Position numbers and translations under genes: made by a program. Shown one piece after another: positions 26,807-36,828 of a DNA stretch of 64,000 nt (positions are counted from its first letter, which is position 1; each line of letters starts with the position of its first letter). The notes under the pieces are model-generated. The model searched no databases. It was given only the letters and a program-made list of their open reading frames with translations, and had not been told where the DNA came from. This DNA comes from Cyclobacteriaceae bacterium (lineage in GTDB: Bacteria > Bacteroidota > Bacteroidia > Cytophagales > Cyclobacteriaceae), in NCBI GenBank assembly GCA_028284125.1, contig JANQSI010000005.1, forward strand, positions 1-64,000, read 5' to 3'.

Positions 26807-28060
26807 ATGAAGAGCATCGCTGTTATTGGGTTGGGGTACGTTGGTTTGCCCCTTGCTGTCGAATTTGGCAAAAAAAGGCTCGTTATAGGATTTGATATAA
26901 ATCAAAATAGGATTAACGAGCTCAATGAGGGGATAGATAAAACGCTTGAAGTAGATGATGCAGAGTTGAAAGAAGCCAGTCATTTGAAATTCACTACGAA
27001 TCAAAATGATTTGCAAGACGCGAGTATTTTTATCGTCACTGTTCCAACACCTATCAACCAATACAAGCAGCCAGACTTGACTCCCCTACTCTCTGCTTCT
27101 AAATTGGTCGGTAAAGTTTTAAAAAAGGGTGATATCGTCATTTATGAGTCTACCGTATATCCTGGATGTACAGAGGAGGATTGTGTTCCAGTCTTAGAGC
27201 AAGAAAGCGGGTTAAAGTTAAATGCTGATTTTCATTGTGGTTATTCACCAGAGCGGATTAATCCTGGTGACAAGGTCCATCGCTTAACCAGTATAAAGAA
27301 GGTGACTTCAGGGAGTACCGAAGAGATTGCAGAGGAAATTGATGAGTTGTATCGCTCGATTATAGATGCAGGAACATTCAAGGCTGCAAGCATAAAGGCT
27401 GCCGAAGCAGCTAAAGTTATTGAAAACTCACAAAGAGATCTTAACATCGCCTTTGTCAATGAGTTAGCACTTATTTTTGATAAGTTGGGAATTCAAACAT
27501 CAGATGTCCTTGAAGCTGCTGCTACAAAATGGAACTTCCTTCCGTTTAAGCCAGGACTAGTTGGGGGACATTGTATTGGAGTAGATCCATATTATCTAAC
27601 ACATAAAGCTGAGTCTGTAGGCTACCATCCAGAAGTGATTCTATCAGGTAGAAGAATCAATGATAATATGGGTGTATTTATCTCAAATCAAATTATCAAA
27701 CTAATGGTTCAAAAAGGGATAACCATTAAGGGGGCAAAAACACTGGTGTTAGGAATGACTTTTAAGGAAAATTGCCCTGATATTAGAAACTCCAAGGTAG
27801 TTGATGTCATTCAGGAATTAAATTCATTTGGGTCAAACGTTGATGTCTATGATCCTCATGCGGTTAGAGAAGAAGTTGTTACTGAGTACGGAGTTGAATT
27901 AATAGCTGAATTAGGTCAAAATGTATACGATGCTGTTGTATTAGCTGTTTCTCATGAAGATTTTAAAGCACTGAATATTGATTCATTAACTAAAGACACT
28001 GCGGTTATCTACGATATTAAAGGGTTTTTAGATCCAAATCTTGTTGATAAATCGCTATAA
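26807..28060 (+). CDS. Nucleotide sugar dehydrogenase, TviB/WbpO type
   Basis: The 417-residue UDP-sugar dehydrogenase has the NAD loop [35 protein letters not shown], and [33 protein letters not shown] and the catalytic Cys in [19 protein letters not shown] are also seen, with [16 protein letters not shown] in the C-terminal domain. The pattern is that of UDP-HexNAc 6-dehydrogenases (TviB/WbpO) rather than UDP-glucose dehydrogenase. With the WbpP/TviC-like epimerase at 14753 it would give UDP-GalNAcA. Confidence 0.9.
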   Translation: MKSIAVIGLGYVGLPLAVEFGKKRLVIGFDINQNRINELNEGIDKTLEVDDAELKEASHLKFTTNQNDLQDASIFIVTVPTPINQYKQPDLTPLLSASKLVGKVLKKGDIVIYESTVYPGCTEEDCVPVLEQESGLKLNADFHCGYSPERINPGDKVHRLTSIKKVTSGSTEEIAEEIDELYRSIIDAGTFKAASIKAAEAAKVIENSQRDLNIAFVNELALIFDKLGIQTSDVLEAAATKWNFLPFKPGLVGGHCIGVDPYYLTHKAESVGYHPEVILSGRRINDNMGVFISNQIIKLMVQKGITIKGAKTLVLGMTFKENCPDIRNSKVVDVIQELNSFGSNVDVYDPHAVREEVVTEYGVELIAELGQNVYDAVVLAVSHEDFKALNIDSLTKDTAVIYDIKGFLDPNLVDKSL

Positions 28061-28062
28061 CG

Positions 28063-29121
28063 ATGAGTTCAGAGAAAATTTTGATAACAGGAGCAGCAGG
28101 TTTTATTGGATTTCATTTATCCAAAAAATTAGTAAGTGAAGGGTTTGAGGTGATAGGAATTGATAGCATTAATGACTATTATGACACTCAACTTAAGTTG
28201 GATCGACTTAATGAATTAGGGATTTTGGAAGAACCTAATTATGATGAAGTTGTTCGATCTGTCAAATCAGACAATTTTAGATTCGTAAAGCTAAACCTTG
28301 AAGATAAAGACAAGATCGAGCTACTCTTTAAATCTCAGGGATTTGATAAGGTTTGTAACCTTGCAGCACAGGCTGGCGTCAGGTATAGCCTGGAAAATCC
28401 TCAGGCCTATATAGACAGTAACATAGTTGGTTTTATCAATATTCTTGAGGCTTGCAGAAACCACAAAATCAAGAATCTTGCATACGCTAGTAGCTCTAGT
28501 GTTTATGGGCTTAATGAAAAACTTCCATTCTCTGTCAATGATAACGTTGATCACCCAATCAGCCTATATGCTGCCAGCAAGAAGTCGAATGAGCTAATGG
28601 CTCACACCTATAGCCAGTTATTTAATTTACCTACAACAGGTTTGCGCTTTTTTACTGCATACGGACCATGGGGTCGACCCGATATGGCGTTGTTTCTTTT
28701 CACTAAAGCAATTCTTGAGGGAAAACCAATCAATGTTTTCAATAATGGTGAAATGATCAGGGACTTTACCTACGTAACCGATATTGTTACAGGAATTTGT
28801 AAAGTACTGGACAATCCAGCAACCCCAAACTCAAATTGGGATGGAACTAACCCTACTCCAGGATCATCTATTGCTCCGTATAAGATTTACAACATAGGAA
28901 ACAATAGCCCAGTAAAGCTTATGGACTTCATATCTGCCATTGAGAACAAGCTTGGGAAGAAAGCAAATAAAAACTTCATGGAGTTGCAACCCGGAGATGT
29001 ACCTGAGACCTACGCGGATGTAAGTGCATTGGTTAGTGATTTAGAATATCAACCCAATACCTCAATAGAAGTTGGTATTTCTAACTTTATTGATTGGTAT
29101 AGAGACTATTTTAAATTGTAA
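28063..29121 (+). CDS. UDP-glucuronate 4-epimerase family SDR
   Basis: The 352-residue SDR has [33 protein letters not shown] and [54 protein letters not shown] and [23 protein letters not shown] follow. These phrases are diagnostic of the UDP-GlcA/UDP-GalA 4-epimerase group. It starts 2 nt after the dehydrogenase stop. Its substrate UDP-GlcA must be supplied by an enzyme not clearly identified in the window. Confidence 0.9.
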   Translation: MSSEKILITGAAGFIGFHLSKKLVSEGFEVIGIDSINDYYDTQLKLDRLNELGILEEPNYDEVVRSVKSDNFRFVKLNLEDKDKIELLFKSQGFDKVCNLAAQAGVRYSLENPQAYIDSNIVGFINILEACRNHKIKNLAYASSSSVYGLNEKLPFSVNDNVDHPISLYAASKKSNELMAHTYSQLFNLPTTGLRFFTAYGPWGRPDMALFLFTKAILEGKPINVFNNGEMIRDFTYVTDIVTGICKVLDNPATPNSNWDGTNPTPGSSIAPYKIYNIGNNSPVKLMDFISAIENKLGKKANKNFMELQPGDVPETYADVSALVSDLEYQPNTSIEVGISNFIDWYRDYFKL

Positions 29122-29157
29122 TTATTAGAATGCCGCAGAATAATATCATATGCATAG

Positions 29158-29173
29158 TTGACTTTAAAGTCAA
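29158..29173. repeat. Perfect 16-bp palindrome in an intergenic region
   Basis: TTGACTTTAAAGTCAA is a perfect palindrome 37 nt after the UDP-GlcA 4-epimerase gene and 70 nt before the fnlA-like gene. It could bind a dimeric regulator. A near -7 box (TACTTTAG, 29231-29238) lies downstream. Confidence 0.5.
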
Positions 29174-29243
29174 GACGGTAATTTCAATCGATTTAAAACA
29201 TAGCAACATCCTCAATGGAGATTGCTGAAATACTTTAGTTGAA

Positions 29244-30266
29244 ATGAATCACGATATTTTTATAGACAAAGTTTTACTTATTACTGGAGGTACTGGTTCT
29301 TTTGGAAAAGCAGTACTAAAAAGATTTCTCGATTCTAAATTAAGAGAAATACGAATTTTTAGTAGGGACGAAAAAAAGCAAGATGACTTGCGTAAGCAGT
29401 ATAACAATGAAAAAATCAAGTTCTACATCGGTGATGTAAGAGATGCCGATAGTATCAAACACGCAATGAGTGGAGTAGATTTTGTATTCAGCGCAGCTGC
29501 ACTGAAACAAGTTCCATCTTGTGAATTCTTTCCACTAGAGGCAGTAAAAACCAATATCATAGGGACTGAAAATGTCATAAATGCTGCAATCTATCACCAG
29601 GTCAAAAAAGTGATTTGTTTGAGCACGGATAAAGCTGTTTATCCGATCAACGCTATGGGAATGTCAAAGGCGCTAATGGAAAAAGTAATGGTGGCTAGGT
29701 CGAGAAACCTTGATTCAAATGACACTACTCTATGCGGCACAAGATATGGTAACGTTATGGCCTCAAGAGGATCTGTCATTCCGCTATTTATAGATCAAAT
29801 CAAATCGAGTGAACCTATTACCATAACCAACCCTGAAATGACCAGATTTATGATGACGCTTGATGATGCAGTCGATTTGGTTTTATATGCATTTCAAAAT
29901 GGTAGACAGGGAGACATTTTTGTTCAAAAATCACCAGCCGCAACAGTTGAAAATGTCGCAATAGCTCTAAGGGAAATTTTTTCTGCTGATAACCCAATAA
30001 AAATTATTGGCACACGTCATGGAGAAAAAGTTTATGAAACGCTGGTGAATAAAGAGGAAATGGTTAAAGCGGAAGAACTGGATCAATACTATCGGATCTT
30101 AGCTGACTCAAGAGATTTGAATTACAACATCTACTTTTCTAAAGGAGAAGAGAAAATCACCAAAGCAGAAGAATATAATTCACATAATACTCATCAATTA
30201 AACATGGAAGAATTGAAATCACTTCTTATTGGACTTCCATTGGTACAGCAGGAATTAGGTCACTAA
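29244..30266 (+). CDS. UDP-GlcNAc 4,6-dehydratase/5-epimerase, FnlA/CapE type
   Basis: The 340-residue SDR has the loop LLITGGTGSFGKAVLKRFL, IFSRDEKKQDDLRKQY, FIGDVRDADSI and AAALKQVPSCEFFPLEAVKTN. The catalytic region CLSTDKAVYPINAMGMSK and RYGNVMASRGSVIPLF follow. The Met-containing active site and single-domain length fit the soluble, inverting dehydratases (FnlA/WbjB/CapE) that start UDP-L-FucNAc synthesis. The next genes encode FnlB- and FnlC-like proteins. Confidence 0.9.
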   Translation: MNHDIFIDKVLLITGGTGSFGKAVLKRFLDSKLREIRIFSRDEKKQDDLRKQYNNEKIKFYIGDVRDADSIKHAMSGVDFVFSAAALKQVPSCEFFPLEAVKTNIIGTENVINAAIYHQVKKVICLSTDKAVYPINAMGMSKALMEKVMVARSRNLDSNDTTLCGTRYGNVMASRGSVIPLFIDQIKSSEPITITNPEMTRFMMTLDDAVDLVLYAFQNGRQGDIFVQKSPAATVENVAIALREIFSADNPIKIIGTRHGEKVYETLVNKEEMVKAEELDQYYRILADSRDLNYNIYFSKGEEKITKAEEYNSHNTHQLNMEELKSLLIGLPLVQQELGH

Positions 30267-30267
30267 A

Positions 30268-31128
30268 ATGAAAATATTAATTTTTGGAGTTTCTGGAATG
30301 TTGGGACATCAAATGTTCGGAACATTTCTTAAAAATGAAAAAGATGTCCATGGTGTAGCCAGAAAAAAAGAAGACTTAATTAGCAAATTTGGAGCTGGGA
30401 TTGATTCAAGAATTCATACCATAGAAGATGTCAAGAATTTTGATAGTGTCGAGAATCTTGTGAATAAAATCCAGCCGGATTATGTTATCAATTGTGTTGG
30501 AATAGTTAAGCAATCATCCTTAGCCAATAATTATCTAGAGTCGATTGCTATTAACTCCTATTTCCCGCATCAATTAGAAAACCTTGGAGCGCAAATGGGC
30601 TTTAAGCTAATTCATATTAGCACAGATTGTGTTTTTAATGGAACTGAGGGTTTTTACTCAACCACACATCTGCCGAATGCAACAGATTTGTATGGAAAAT
30701 CCAAACACCTTGGAGAAGTTGGCTATGGTATTGGTATGACGCTACGGACGTCTATCATTGGTCATGAATTAACAAAGCCTACTTTTGGATTGGTTGAGTG
30801 GTTTTTAGGTCAAGAAGCAAGAGTTCAGGGGTACACACAGGCGATTTTTTCTGGTGTTACCACTTATGAGTTGAGCAAAATCCTGTTGGAAAATATTCTT
30901 GGCAAGAAATGGAATCCTGATATTTATCATATAGCTTCATCTCCGATTTCTAAGTATGATCTTCTTAATTTGATTGCTAAGGAGTACGGTAAGGAAATTG
31001 CGATAGATCCCTCACAAGAGGTGACGATAGACCGATCTCTAGACGGGTCTGTTTTCAATGATAAATTTAATTACAAGCAGTTGAGTTGGAAGCAACAGAT
31101 TGGTGAAATGAAACTTTGTAAATTTTAA
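30268..31128 (+). CDS. RmlD-like SDR reductase, FnlB/WbjC role
   Basis: The 286-residue protein has ILIFGVSGMLGHQMF, DYVINCVGIVKQS, LIHISTDCVFNGTEGFYS, and YGKSKHLGEVGYGIGMTLRTSIIGHE (YxxxK). It resembles RmlD but carries the CVG and GHE features seen in FnlB/WbjC, which reduce the 4-keto group in UDP-L-FucNAc synthesis. Position between FnlA- and FnlC-like genes supports this. A double role as the missing RmlD cannot be excluded. Confidence 0.82.
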   Translation: MKILIFGVSGMLGHQMFGTFLKNEKDVHGVARKKEDLISKFGAGIDSRIHTIEDVKNFDSVENLVNKIQPDYVINCVGIVKQSSLANNYLESIAINSYFPHQLENLGAQMGFKLIHISTDCVFNGTEGFYSTTHLPNATDLYGKSKHLGEVGYGIGMTLRTSIIGHELTKPTFGLVEWFLGQEARVQGYTQAIFSGVTTYELSKILLENILGKKWNPDIYHIASSPISKYDLLNLIAKEYGKEIAIDPSQEVTIDRSLDGSVFNDKFNYKQLSWKQQIGEMKLCKF

Positions 31129-31132
31129 CATA

Positions 31133-31921
31133 ATGAGTACCACATACAGCCAAGAAAACCTCAAAGATATTGCTTTAAAATGTGGAGGTAGAATTGAAAA
31201 TTCAGAACTAAACAAAGATTACTTTCTTGAACCTTTTAAGCATCTTGTTATTGATGATTTTCTTCCGTCTGAGTTGGCAAATATTTCCCACGACCATTTC
31301 CCAAGCGCGGATGAACCAATTTGGGAAAGAACAAATGACGAGGATATTGAAGTAAAATTAAGATCAAATTGGCAATCTGAGTTTGATGTTCCAGAGGCTA
31401 TTCTTAATGTTGTTAGAGTATTAAATTCATCTATATTGTTAAAAGCAATGTCTGGGCGATTTGAAATTCCAAAGTTGATATGCGATCCATATTTTACTGG
31501 TGGAGGTTTGAATATGACGGTTAGAGGAGGATTACTTGATGTTCATGTAGATGGGAATTACCACGATGCAACGGGTCTAAATAGAAGGATAAATGCGATT
31601 CTTTATTTGAATAAAGGATGGCAAGGAGATTGGGGCGGAGAGTTTGGCTTATATGACGCAACTGGTGATAACCTTGTTAAGAAAGTAGCACCGCTTTTTA
31701 ACCGGTTAGTTGTTTTTGATACCCACGATTACAGTTTTCACGGATTGCCAAATCCTCTGAACTTTCCTGATTCAGAGGCTCGTAAATCTGTAATACTATA
31801 CTACTATACCAAAGACCCAAGACCCACGGACCAAATTGCCGTAGAGAATCCTCATTCTGCTCTTTGGAAGAAAAGAAATATTAAGGATAAAAGAGGAAAT
31901 CAAACAAGAGATTATACTTAA
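31133..31921 (+). CDS. 2-oxoglutarate/Fe(II)-dependent oxygenase-like protein
   Basis: The 262-residue soluble protein has the double-stranded beta-helix signature of 2OG-Fe(II) oxygenases. Iron ligands are probably HVD in LLDVHVDGNYHD and the distal His in YSFHGLPNPL, with the 2OG-binding arginine in ARKSVILYYYT. Between them lies RRINAILYLNKGWQGDWGGEFGLYD, typical of the prolyl-4-hydroxylase-like family. It is inserted between the fnlB- and fnlC-like genes. It may hydroxylate a sugar, lipid or amino-acid substituent of the polymer; the substrate is unknown. Confidence 0.8.
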   Translation: MSTTYSQENLKDIALKCGGRIENSELNKDYFLEPFKHLVIDDFLPSELANISHDHFPSADEPIWERTNDEDIEVKLRSNWQSEFDVPEAILNVVRVLNSSILLKAMSGRFEIPKLICDPYFTGGGLNMTVRGGLLDVHVDGNYHDATGLNRRINAILYLNKGWQGDWGGEFGLYDATGDNLVKKVAPLFNRLVVFDTHDYSFHGLPNPLNFPDSEARKSVILYYYTKDPRPTDQIAVENPHSALWKKRNIKDKRGNQTRDYT

Positions 31922-31929
31922 AAGACAAA

Positions 31930-33063
31930 GTGAAGGTAGCTACTATCATTGGTACTAGACCTGAAATTATCAGGCTGTCGGAAGTAATCAACAAATTAGA
32001 TCAATACATGGATCATATTTTGATTCATACCGGTCAAAATTATGATTATGAGTTGAACCAGGTTTTTTTTGAGAATCTTAAGGTTAGAAAACCCAATTAC
32101 TTTTTGGATGTAGACACTTCCAGTTTAGGCAAGGTCATAGGAGAAACCATTATAGAAAGTGAAGAAGTCCTTATTAAGGAAAAGCCTGACGCTGTATTGA
32201 TTTTAGGAGACACTAATAGCAGTTTAGCGGCAATCATTGCTAAACGATTGAAAATTCCAATTTTTCATATGGAGGCTGGTAATAGGAGTTTCGATATGAA
32301 TGTTCCAGAAGAAATCAACAGACGAATCGTTGATCACATAGCAGATTTCAATTTAGTATATACAGAACATGCAAGGAGACATTTAATCAGTGAAGGGATG
32401 TCCCATAGAAGAATATATCTAACAGGCTCACCTTTGGCAGAGGTTATTGCAGCCCATGAGAAAGATATAAACGAAAGTAGCATATTGGAAAATATGGGAC
32501 TTAGCCCCAAAAAATACTTTCTATTTTCTAGTCATCGCGAAGAGAATGTTGATAATCCAAAACAGTTACAGAAGATTCTAGAAATATTGGAGAGTCTTCA
32601 TACCAAATTTGATTTGCCAATTATATTCAGTACACATCCCAGAACAAGAAACCGATTGGAAAAAATGGGAATTGATCTTGAATCATTTCAAGAGAAAGTT
32701 ATTTTCTCAAAGCCATTTGGTTATTTTGACTATATGTGCCTTCAATTGAACGCAAAATGCACATTATCAGACTCGGGTACGATAAGTGAGGAAAGTGCCA
32801 TATTATCATTTCCTGCAGTAAGCATTAGAAATTCAATGGAGAGACCAGAGGCACAAGATGCAGGAGTTATCATTTTAACTGGCCTGGATAAGGATATTGT
32901 GTTAAAGTCAGTCGATATCACAATTGATCAATCAGAATCAAAGATACCATTCGAGCTACCTGAAGAATATAAAGTACTTAATTGCTCGGACCGGGTCTTG
33001 AAGCTCATTCAAGGTAATTCACATTTGAGCAATAAGTGGTGGGGCATCAATAAAACCACCTAA
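31930..33063 (+). CDS. Non-hydrolysing UDP-HexNAc 2-epimerase, FnlC/WecB family
   Basis: The 377-residue GT-B-like protein has IGTRPEIIRLSEVI, HTGQNYDYELNQVFFENL, ILGDTNSSLAAIIAKR, MEAGNRSFDMNVPEEINRRIVDH, SSHREENVDNP and SDSGTISEESAILSFPAVSIR. FDMNVPEEINR is characteristic of FnlC/CapG rather than WecB. It completes the UDP-L-FucNAc pathway. The start is GTG at 31930. Confidence 0.88.
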   Translation: MKVATIIGTRPEIIRLSEVINKLDQYMDHILIHTGQNYDYELNQVFFENLKVRKPNYFLDVDTSSLGKVIGETIIESEEVLIKEKPDAVLILGDTNSSLAAIIAKRLKIPIFHMEAGNRSFDMNVPEEINRRIVDHIADFNLVYTEHARRHLISEGMSHRRIYLTGSPLAEVIAAHEKDINESSILENMGLSPKKYFLFSSHREENVDNPKQLQKILEILESLHTKFDLPIIFSTHPRTRNRLEKMGIDLESFQEKVIFSKPFGYFDYMCLQLNAKCTLSDSGTISEESAILSFPAVSIRNSMERPEAQDAGVIILTGLDKDIVLKSVDITIDQSESKIPFELPEEYKVLNCSDRVLKLIQGNSHLSNKWWGINKTT

Positions 33064-33069
33064 CTGGGG

Positions 33070-34272
33070 ATGCCTAAAAGAAAGATATTTTATTATTTCA
33101 GAGGGTCTCTTGATAGTCACTTGCATTTTCTGGAAAGTTGGTCAACTGTTGCGAAGGAATCCGGCCTTGAAATAACTTTGATAACGGTTCTTGATATTAG
33201 AACTTACTTGAAGGAACTTCGAAATATCAAGCGACTAAGAAGCAAATTTTTCAAAATCTATTTTTTCCCGTCAGCTTACTGGTTTTCCATTTTTTACTTT
33301 GGTCTTAGTGCAATTCGATACCAATCAATTGTAATACACTTGAAGAAAAGAAGCACGAAACCATTTTTTAAGTTAAAGAGGTTATTGGGCAAAAGGATAA
33401 AGTATTTGATTGAATTTGAAGGAGATGCTAAATCTGAAGCGGAATTCTTAAAACTACATGAGTATAAGCCAAAATTCTATGATGATATAATCAGTAGTCA
33501 ATTGAGTACTTACAAGAATGAGAAGAAGGAAATTGATAATGCAAATGGTGTATTGGTTGTAACTAAAGCTCACAAAAAACTATTGTTAGATAGATACCAG
33601 GAGGATAGGTTGCTGAAAGCTAAAGTAGCAATTCAGCCGATGAGCTTCTCGCAAAACGAAATGATATATTCTGAGTCGATTAGAGAGCGAATAAGAAAGG
33701 CAAATGGCTTTAATGAAAAATTCATAGTCGTCTATACTGGCAATGTAGTTTACAGTTGGCAAAACCTTTCTAAGACGATTAAGCTATTCAAGTTCATAAA
33801 AAGTAAAAAGAGTAATTCACTGTTGCTGTTGCTTATCAGAAAGCAGGATCATACTATAGCAAATGAATTTATAACTGCCAATAATCTTCCTGAAGCTGAT
33901 TATATTCTAAAATCAATTCCCCATGAGGAGATGATGGGACACTTGAATGCCTCAGACCTTGGAATTTCTTTGAGAGATCATCACATTATGAATTCAATTG
34001 TGAATTCGGGGAAACTCATGGAATATTTAGCCTGTGGACTTCCAGTTATTACAACTTCCGCACTAGCAATTGCGAAAGATATAAAATCAAACAAACTTGG
34101 ATTAGCTCTTGAACAGATTCAAAACTTTGAAGACAACTTTGAGGAAATTGATAATTTCATCAGCAAAATTGAAAACTACAGTGATCGTAAGAGAATTAGT
34201 CAATGGGCAAACAAGTCTTTATCAATGCAGAACTACATTAGTGAGTACATAGATTTGATTTCAGCAATATAA
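33070..34272 (+). CDS. Glycosyltransferase, GT4-like (GT-B fold)
   Basis: The 400-residue protein has the GT-B layout. The C-terminal domain shows the donor-site pattern VVYTGNVVYSWQNLSKTIKLF, then HEEMMGHLNASDLGISLRDH and SGKLMEYLACGLPVITT, as in GT4 enzymes. The N-terminal domain is divergent and basic (FFPSAYWFSIFYF), perhaps membrane-associated. The donor may be UDP-FucNAc because it follows the fnl genes, but this is inference. Confidence 0.8.
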   Translation: MPKRKIFYYFRGSLDSHLHFLESWSTVAKESGLEITLITVLDIRTYLKELRNIKRLRSKFFKIYFFPSAYWFSIFYFGLSAIRYQSIVIHLKKRSTKPFFKLKRLLGKRIKYLIEFEGDAKSEAEFLKLHEYKPKFYDDIISSQLSTYKNEKKEIDNANGVLVVTKAHKKLLLDRYQEDRLLKAKVAIQPMSFSQNEMIYSESIRERIRKANGFNEKFIVVYTGNVVYSWQNLSKTIKLFKFIKSKKSNSLLLLLIRKQDHTIANEFITANNLPEADYILKSIPHEEMMGHLNASDLGISLRDHHIMNSIVNSGKLMEYLACGLPVITTSALAIAKDIKSNKLGLALEQIQNFEDNFEEIDNFISKIENYSDRKRISQWANKSLSMQNYISEYIDLISAI

Positions 34273-34282
34273 ACCTGCACTT

Positions 34283-35770
34283 ATCAAGTCATCAGCCATA
34301 ATATCAATCTTAAACCTTATTCAACTATCTCTGGTATTTGGATTCCAGATTTTAGTTCTAAATCTATTTGGTGCAGGAGAAGATCTTGATATTTATTATG
34401 CATCAAGTACGATAAACCTAATTCTGGTGGCTGTGACAACAGGTTCATTAAATTATGCTATTGCGCCGATTTTTATAAGTCTATATAAGAATGAAGAAAC
34501 GGAAAATTTAAGAACTTTAGCAAACAGCATTTTTAATCTGTTATTACTTATTTTTCTGGGTTTAGCTGCGATCCAGGTTATTTACTCCAATCAAATACTT
34601 GGAGTTATCTTACCCGGATTTGAAGGTGAAAATCTAAACGTACTTATTTATTTCTTCCGGGTACAATCTGTCCTGTCAATTTTTACTGTACTTACTTCTG
34701 TCTTTTTAGCTCTTAACTATGCAATAGGCAAATTGTATAAGACGATCTATATTCCAATTATTGCCCAGACACTGCAATTGTTATTTGTTATAGCCTTTTA
34801 TGAGCGATTCAAAATTGATGCCTTGTTATTCGGTTTAATGATTAATCAGATTGCTGTATTTGTTTTGTATGCGATCAATTTTATTCCGCATTATCGCTTT
34901 TCGATTTCATTTAATTCTGAATTTAGAGACAGTATAAGAAAAATATTACCCTTAATGTTTTCAGCCTCATTCTCCAAATCAAATCTGGTCGTTGATAGAT
35001 ACTTTTCATCTCAGCTTTCAGCGGGGAGTCTAACACTTATACAGTATGGTCAGAAGATCATCACTGTTTGCTCCAGCATCTTAAATCGTGGTATTTCTAT
35101 TGTGACATTAAGATCTTTCTCTATTGAAAAGGATAATCCGAGAGAATTCTTACAGAAATTCATGCTGAGTTACAGAGCAATGATATTCATGGTAGTTCCT
35201 ATTACCTTTTTGATTTTAATGTATACATATGATGTCTTAAGCTTGATTCTCATTAGTGATAAAATCGACACCTCTCAAATTGGAGGTTTGAGAAATGTAA
35301 TCCTCTGTCTTGTTGGCGTATTCATCGGAGGAAATCTCACGTCTATAATTGTCAATGCCTTTTATGCAAAAGGACTGACTGCCATAGTTTCTAAAGTCAC
35401 GGTTATTGTCCAGTCCATTGGGATTGTTCTCAAAATCATCCTCTTCTTTAAGGTGGGATTTTATGGATTACCAATCGCTTTTTCAATCGCGAGTCTTTTC
35501 AATGCATTTGTGTTTCTAGTGTTGTTAAAGAAACATGTGTGCAATTATCCATCAATTGAGTTTCTGGGTTATTTTGGTAAAGTGATAATGATTTCAATTG
35601 GCTCTTTAGCAATTCCTTTCCTTATTGATCAATTAGAACTGATTCCAGATATGATTATAAAACTGGTTGTTTCAATCCCTCTATTCTTGATTTTATATTC
35701 CTTTATTTCTTTTCATGTGGAAAAAGAGATTTCGAGATACATTTGGGAAAAAGTAACCTTCAAAGCGTAA
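34283..35770 (+). CDS. wzx: Wzx-type polysaccharide flippase, no canonical start codon
   Basis: The MurJ/Wzx-like protein has about 12-14 membrane helices. Clear coding sequence runs upstream of the first usable GTG (34427): IKSSAIISILNLIQLSL, LVLNLFGAGEDLDIYYASST, the expected first helix and family motif. The frame is open back to 34259, but no ATG, GTG or TTG exists before 34427, so translation must begin at a rare codon (ATC 34283 chosen here; CTG 34331 and ATA 34298 are others) or the gene is 5'-damaged. The preceding glycosyltransferase stops at 34272, allowing coupled initiation. It should flip lipid-linked repeat units. Confidence 0.8.
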   Translation: MKSSAIISILNLIQLSLVFGFQILVLNLFGAGEDLDIYYASSTINLILVAVTTGSLNYAIAPIFISLYKNEETENLRTLANSIFNLLLLIFLGLAAIQVIYSNQILGVILPGFEGENLNVLIYFFRVQSVLSIFTVLTSVFLALNYAIGKLYKTIYIPIIAQTLQLLFVIAFYERFKIDALLFGLMINQIAVFVLYAINFIPHYRFSISFNSEFRDSIRKILPLMFSASFSKSNLVVDRYFSSQLSAGSLTLIQYGQKIITVCSSILNRGISIVTLRSFSIEKDNPREFLQKFMLSYRAMIFMVVPITFLILMYTYDVLSLILISDKIDTSQIGGLRNVILCLVGVFIGGNLTSIIVNAFYAKGLTAIVSKVTVIVQSIGIVLKIILFFKVGFYGLPIAFSIASLFNAFVFLVLLKKHVCNYPSIEFLGYFGKVIMISIGSLAIPFLIDQLELIPDMIIKLVVSIPLFLILYSFISFHVEKEISRYIWEKVTFKA

Positions 35771-35775
35771 CAAGT

Positions 35776-36828
35776 ATGTTGGTTATAACAGGTGACCTTT
35801 TTCTGGGTAATGAAGTTAATATAACCGATAGAGTTATACAGAAATTTAATTCTTCCACATACATTGTTTCCAATTTTGAAAACGTACTCGATTTCAAAGG
35901 CTCTGAAATGAGGGAGGATAAAAATGCTATTCTCACCTATGCATCAAATAATTTGACATCATATAAGAGTAAGCTTACAAGCGATCATATTTTTTGCCTT
36001 GCCAATAATCACATACATGACCTTGGAGAAGATGGTATCAGTTTAACAGATGCAGATCTTCAAAGTCAAGAAATACGAAGCGTCGGAGTAGGAAACCAGT
36101 CTGATTTGGTAAAACCATTACTTATTAATGGTGACAGAAAAATAGCAATGCTGTGTGTGTCTTCGAGTGAGCCTGAAGTCTTGTCAGTCTTAGCAAGCGA
36201 TCAAACCCAAGGGGTATTAGATTGGAGAAATCCAAGAGTTATTCAGACAATAAAAAAAGTGCGAGATGAGGTTGATTACTTGATAGTGATGATGCACGTA
36301 GGAAAAGAATATATGCATTTGCCATCAATTCAAACCCGAGAAAGAGCCTATTCCTGGATTGATCATGGTGCTGATTTAATCATAGGTCATCATCCACATG
36401 TTGTTCAAGGAAAGGAACAGTATAAAGGTAAGTGGATTTACTACAGTTTAGGTAATTATATATTTCCGGAATTCTATACGAAGAGAGATATACTAAAACA
36501 ATGGAAAAAGGATAATAATCATAGTGTAGCACTTCGTGTTTCGTTCACTGATGAGATTGAAGTAGAGGAGATTGGTTTGTACTTTGACACTCGGACAAAC
36601 ACTCTTGATTCTAATGAAGAATCAGTAAATCAACTCCACTTTAGATCAAAAGGATTTCAGTCAAATTTTAAACAGTATTTTGGTTTGTGGGAGAAAGAAT
36701 TATTCAGAGTCTTGAAGCAAACCTATAGTTTCAAAACCTTCTTGAGTCACAAATTTCCCATACATAGAAAATACGGACGTTTTTGGTTCATCTTTTATAG
36801 AGTTAAAAAGAAACTAAAAGGAGCATGA
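35776..36828 (+). CDS. CapA/PgsA-family metallophosphatase-like protein
   Basis: The 350-residue protein has the CapA metallophosphoesterase motifs: TGDLFLG at the N-terminus, SNFENV, CLANNHIHDLGEDG, MMHVGKEYMHLP, GADLIIGHHPHVVQGKEQYKGKWIYYSLGNYIF. CapA/PgsA proteins act in poly-gamma-glutamate synthesis and in polysaccharide loci. No signal peptide or membrane anchor is present, unlike PgsA, so it is probably cytoplasmic. I chose ATG 35776; an earlier TTG would overlap the flippase. It overlaps the AsnB-like gene by ATGA, suggesting a joint function. Confidence 0.88.
   Translation: MLVITGDLFLGNEVNITDRVIQKFNSSTYIVSNFENVLDFKGSEMREDKNAILTYASNNLTSYKSKLTSDHIFCLANNHIHDLGEDGISLTDADLQSQEIRSVGVGNQSDLVKPLLINGDRKIAMLCVSSSEPEVLSVLASDQTQGVLDWRNPRVIQTIKKVRDEVDYLIVMMHVGKEYMHLPSIQTRERAYSWIDHGADLIIGHHPHVVQGKEQYKGKWIYYSLGNYIFPEFYTKRDILKQWKKDNNHSVALRVSFTDEIEVEEIGLYFDTRTNTLDSNEESVNQLHFRSKGFQSNFKQYFGLWEKELFRVLKQTYSFKTFLSHKFPIHRKYGRFWFIFYRVKKKLKGA

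Noticed and set aside
30268-31128. Calling this gene rmlD
   Set aside because: Position between FnlA- and FnlC-like genes and sequence features fit FnlB better.
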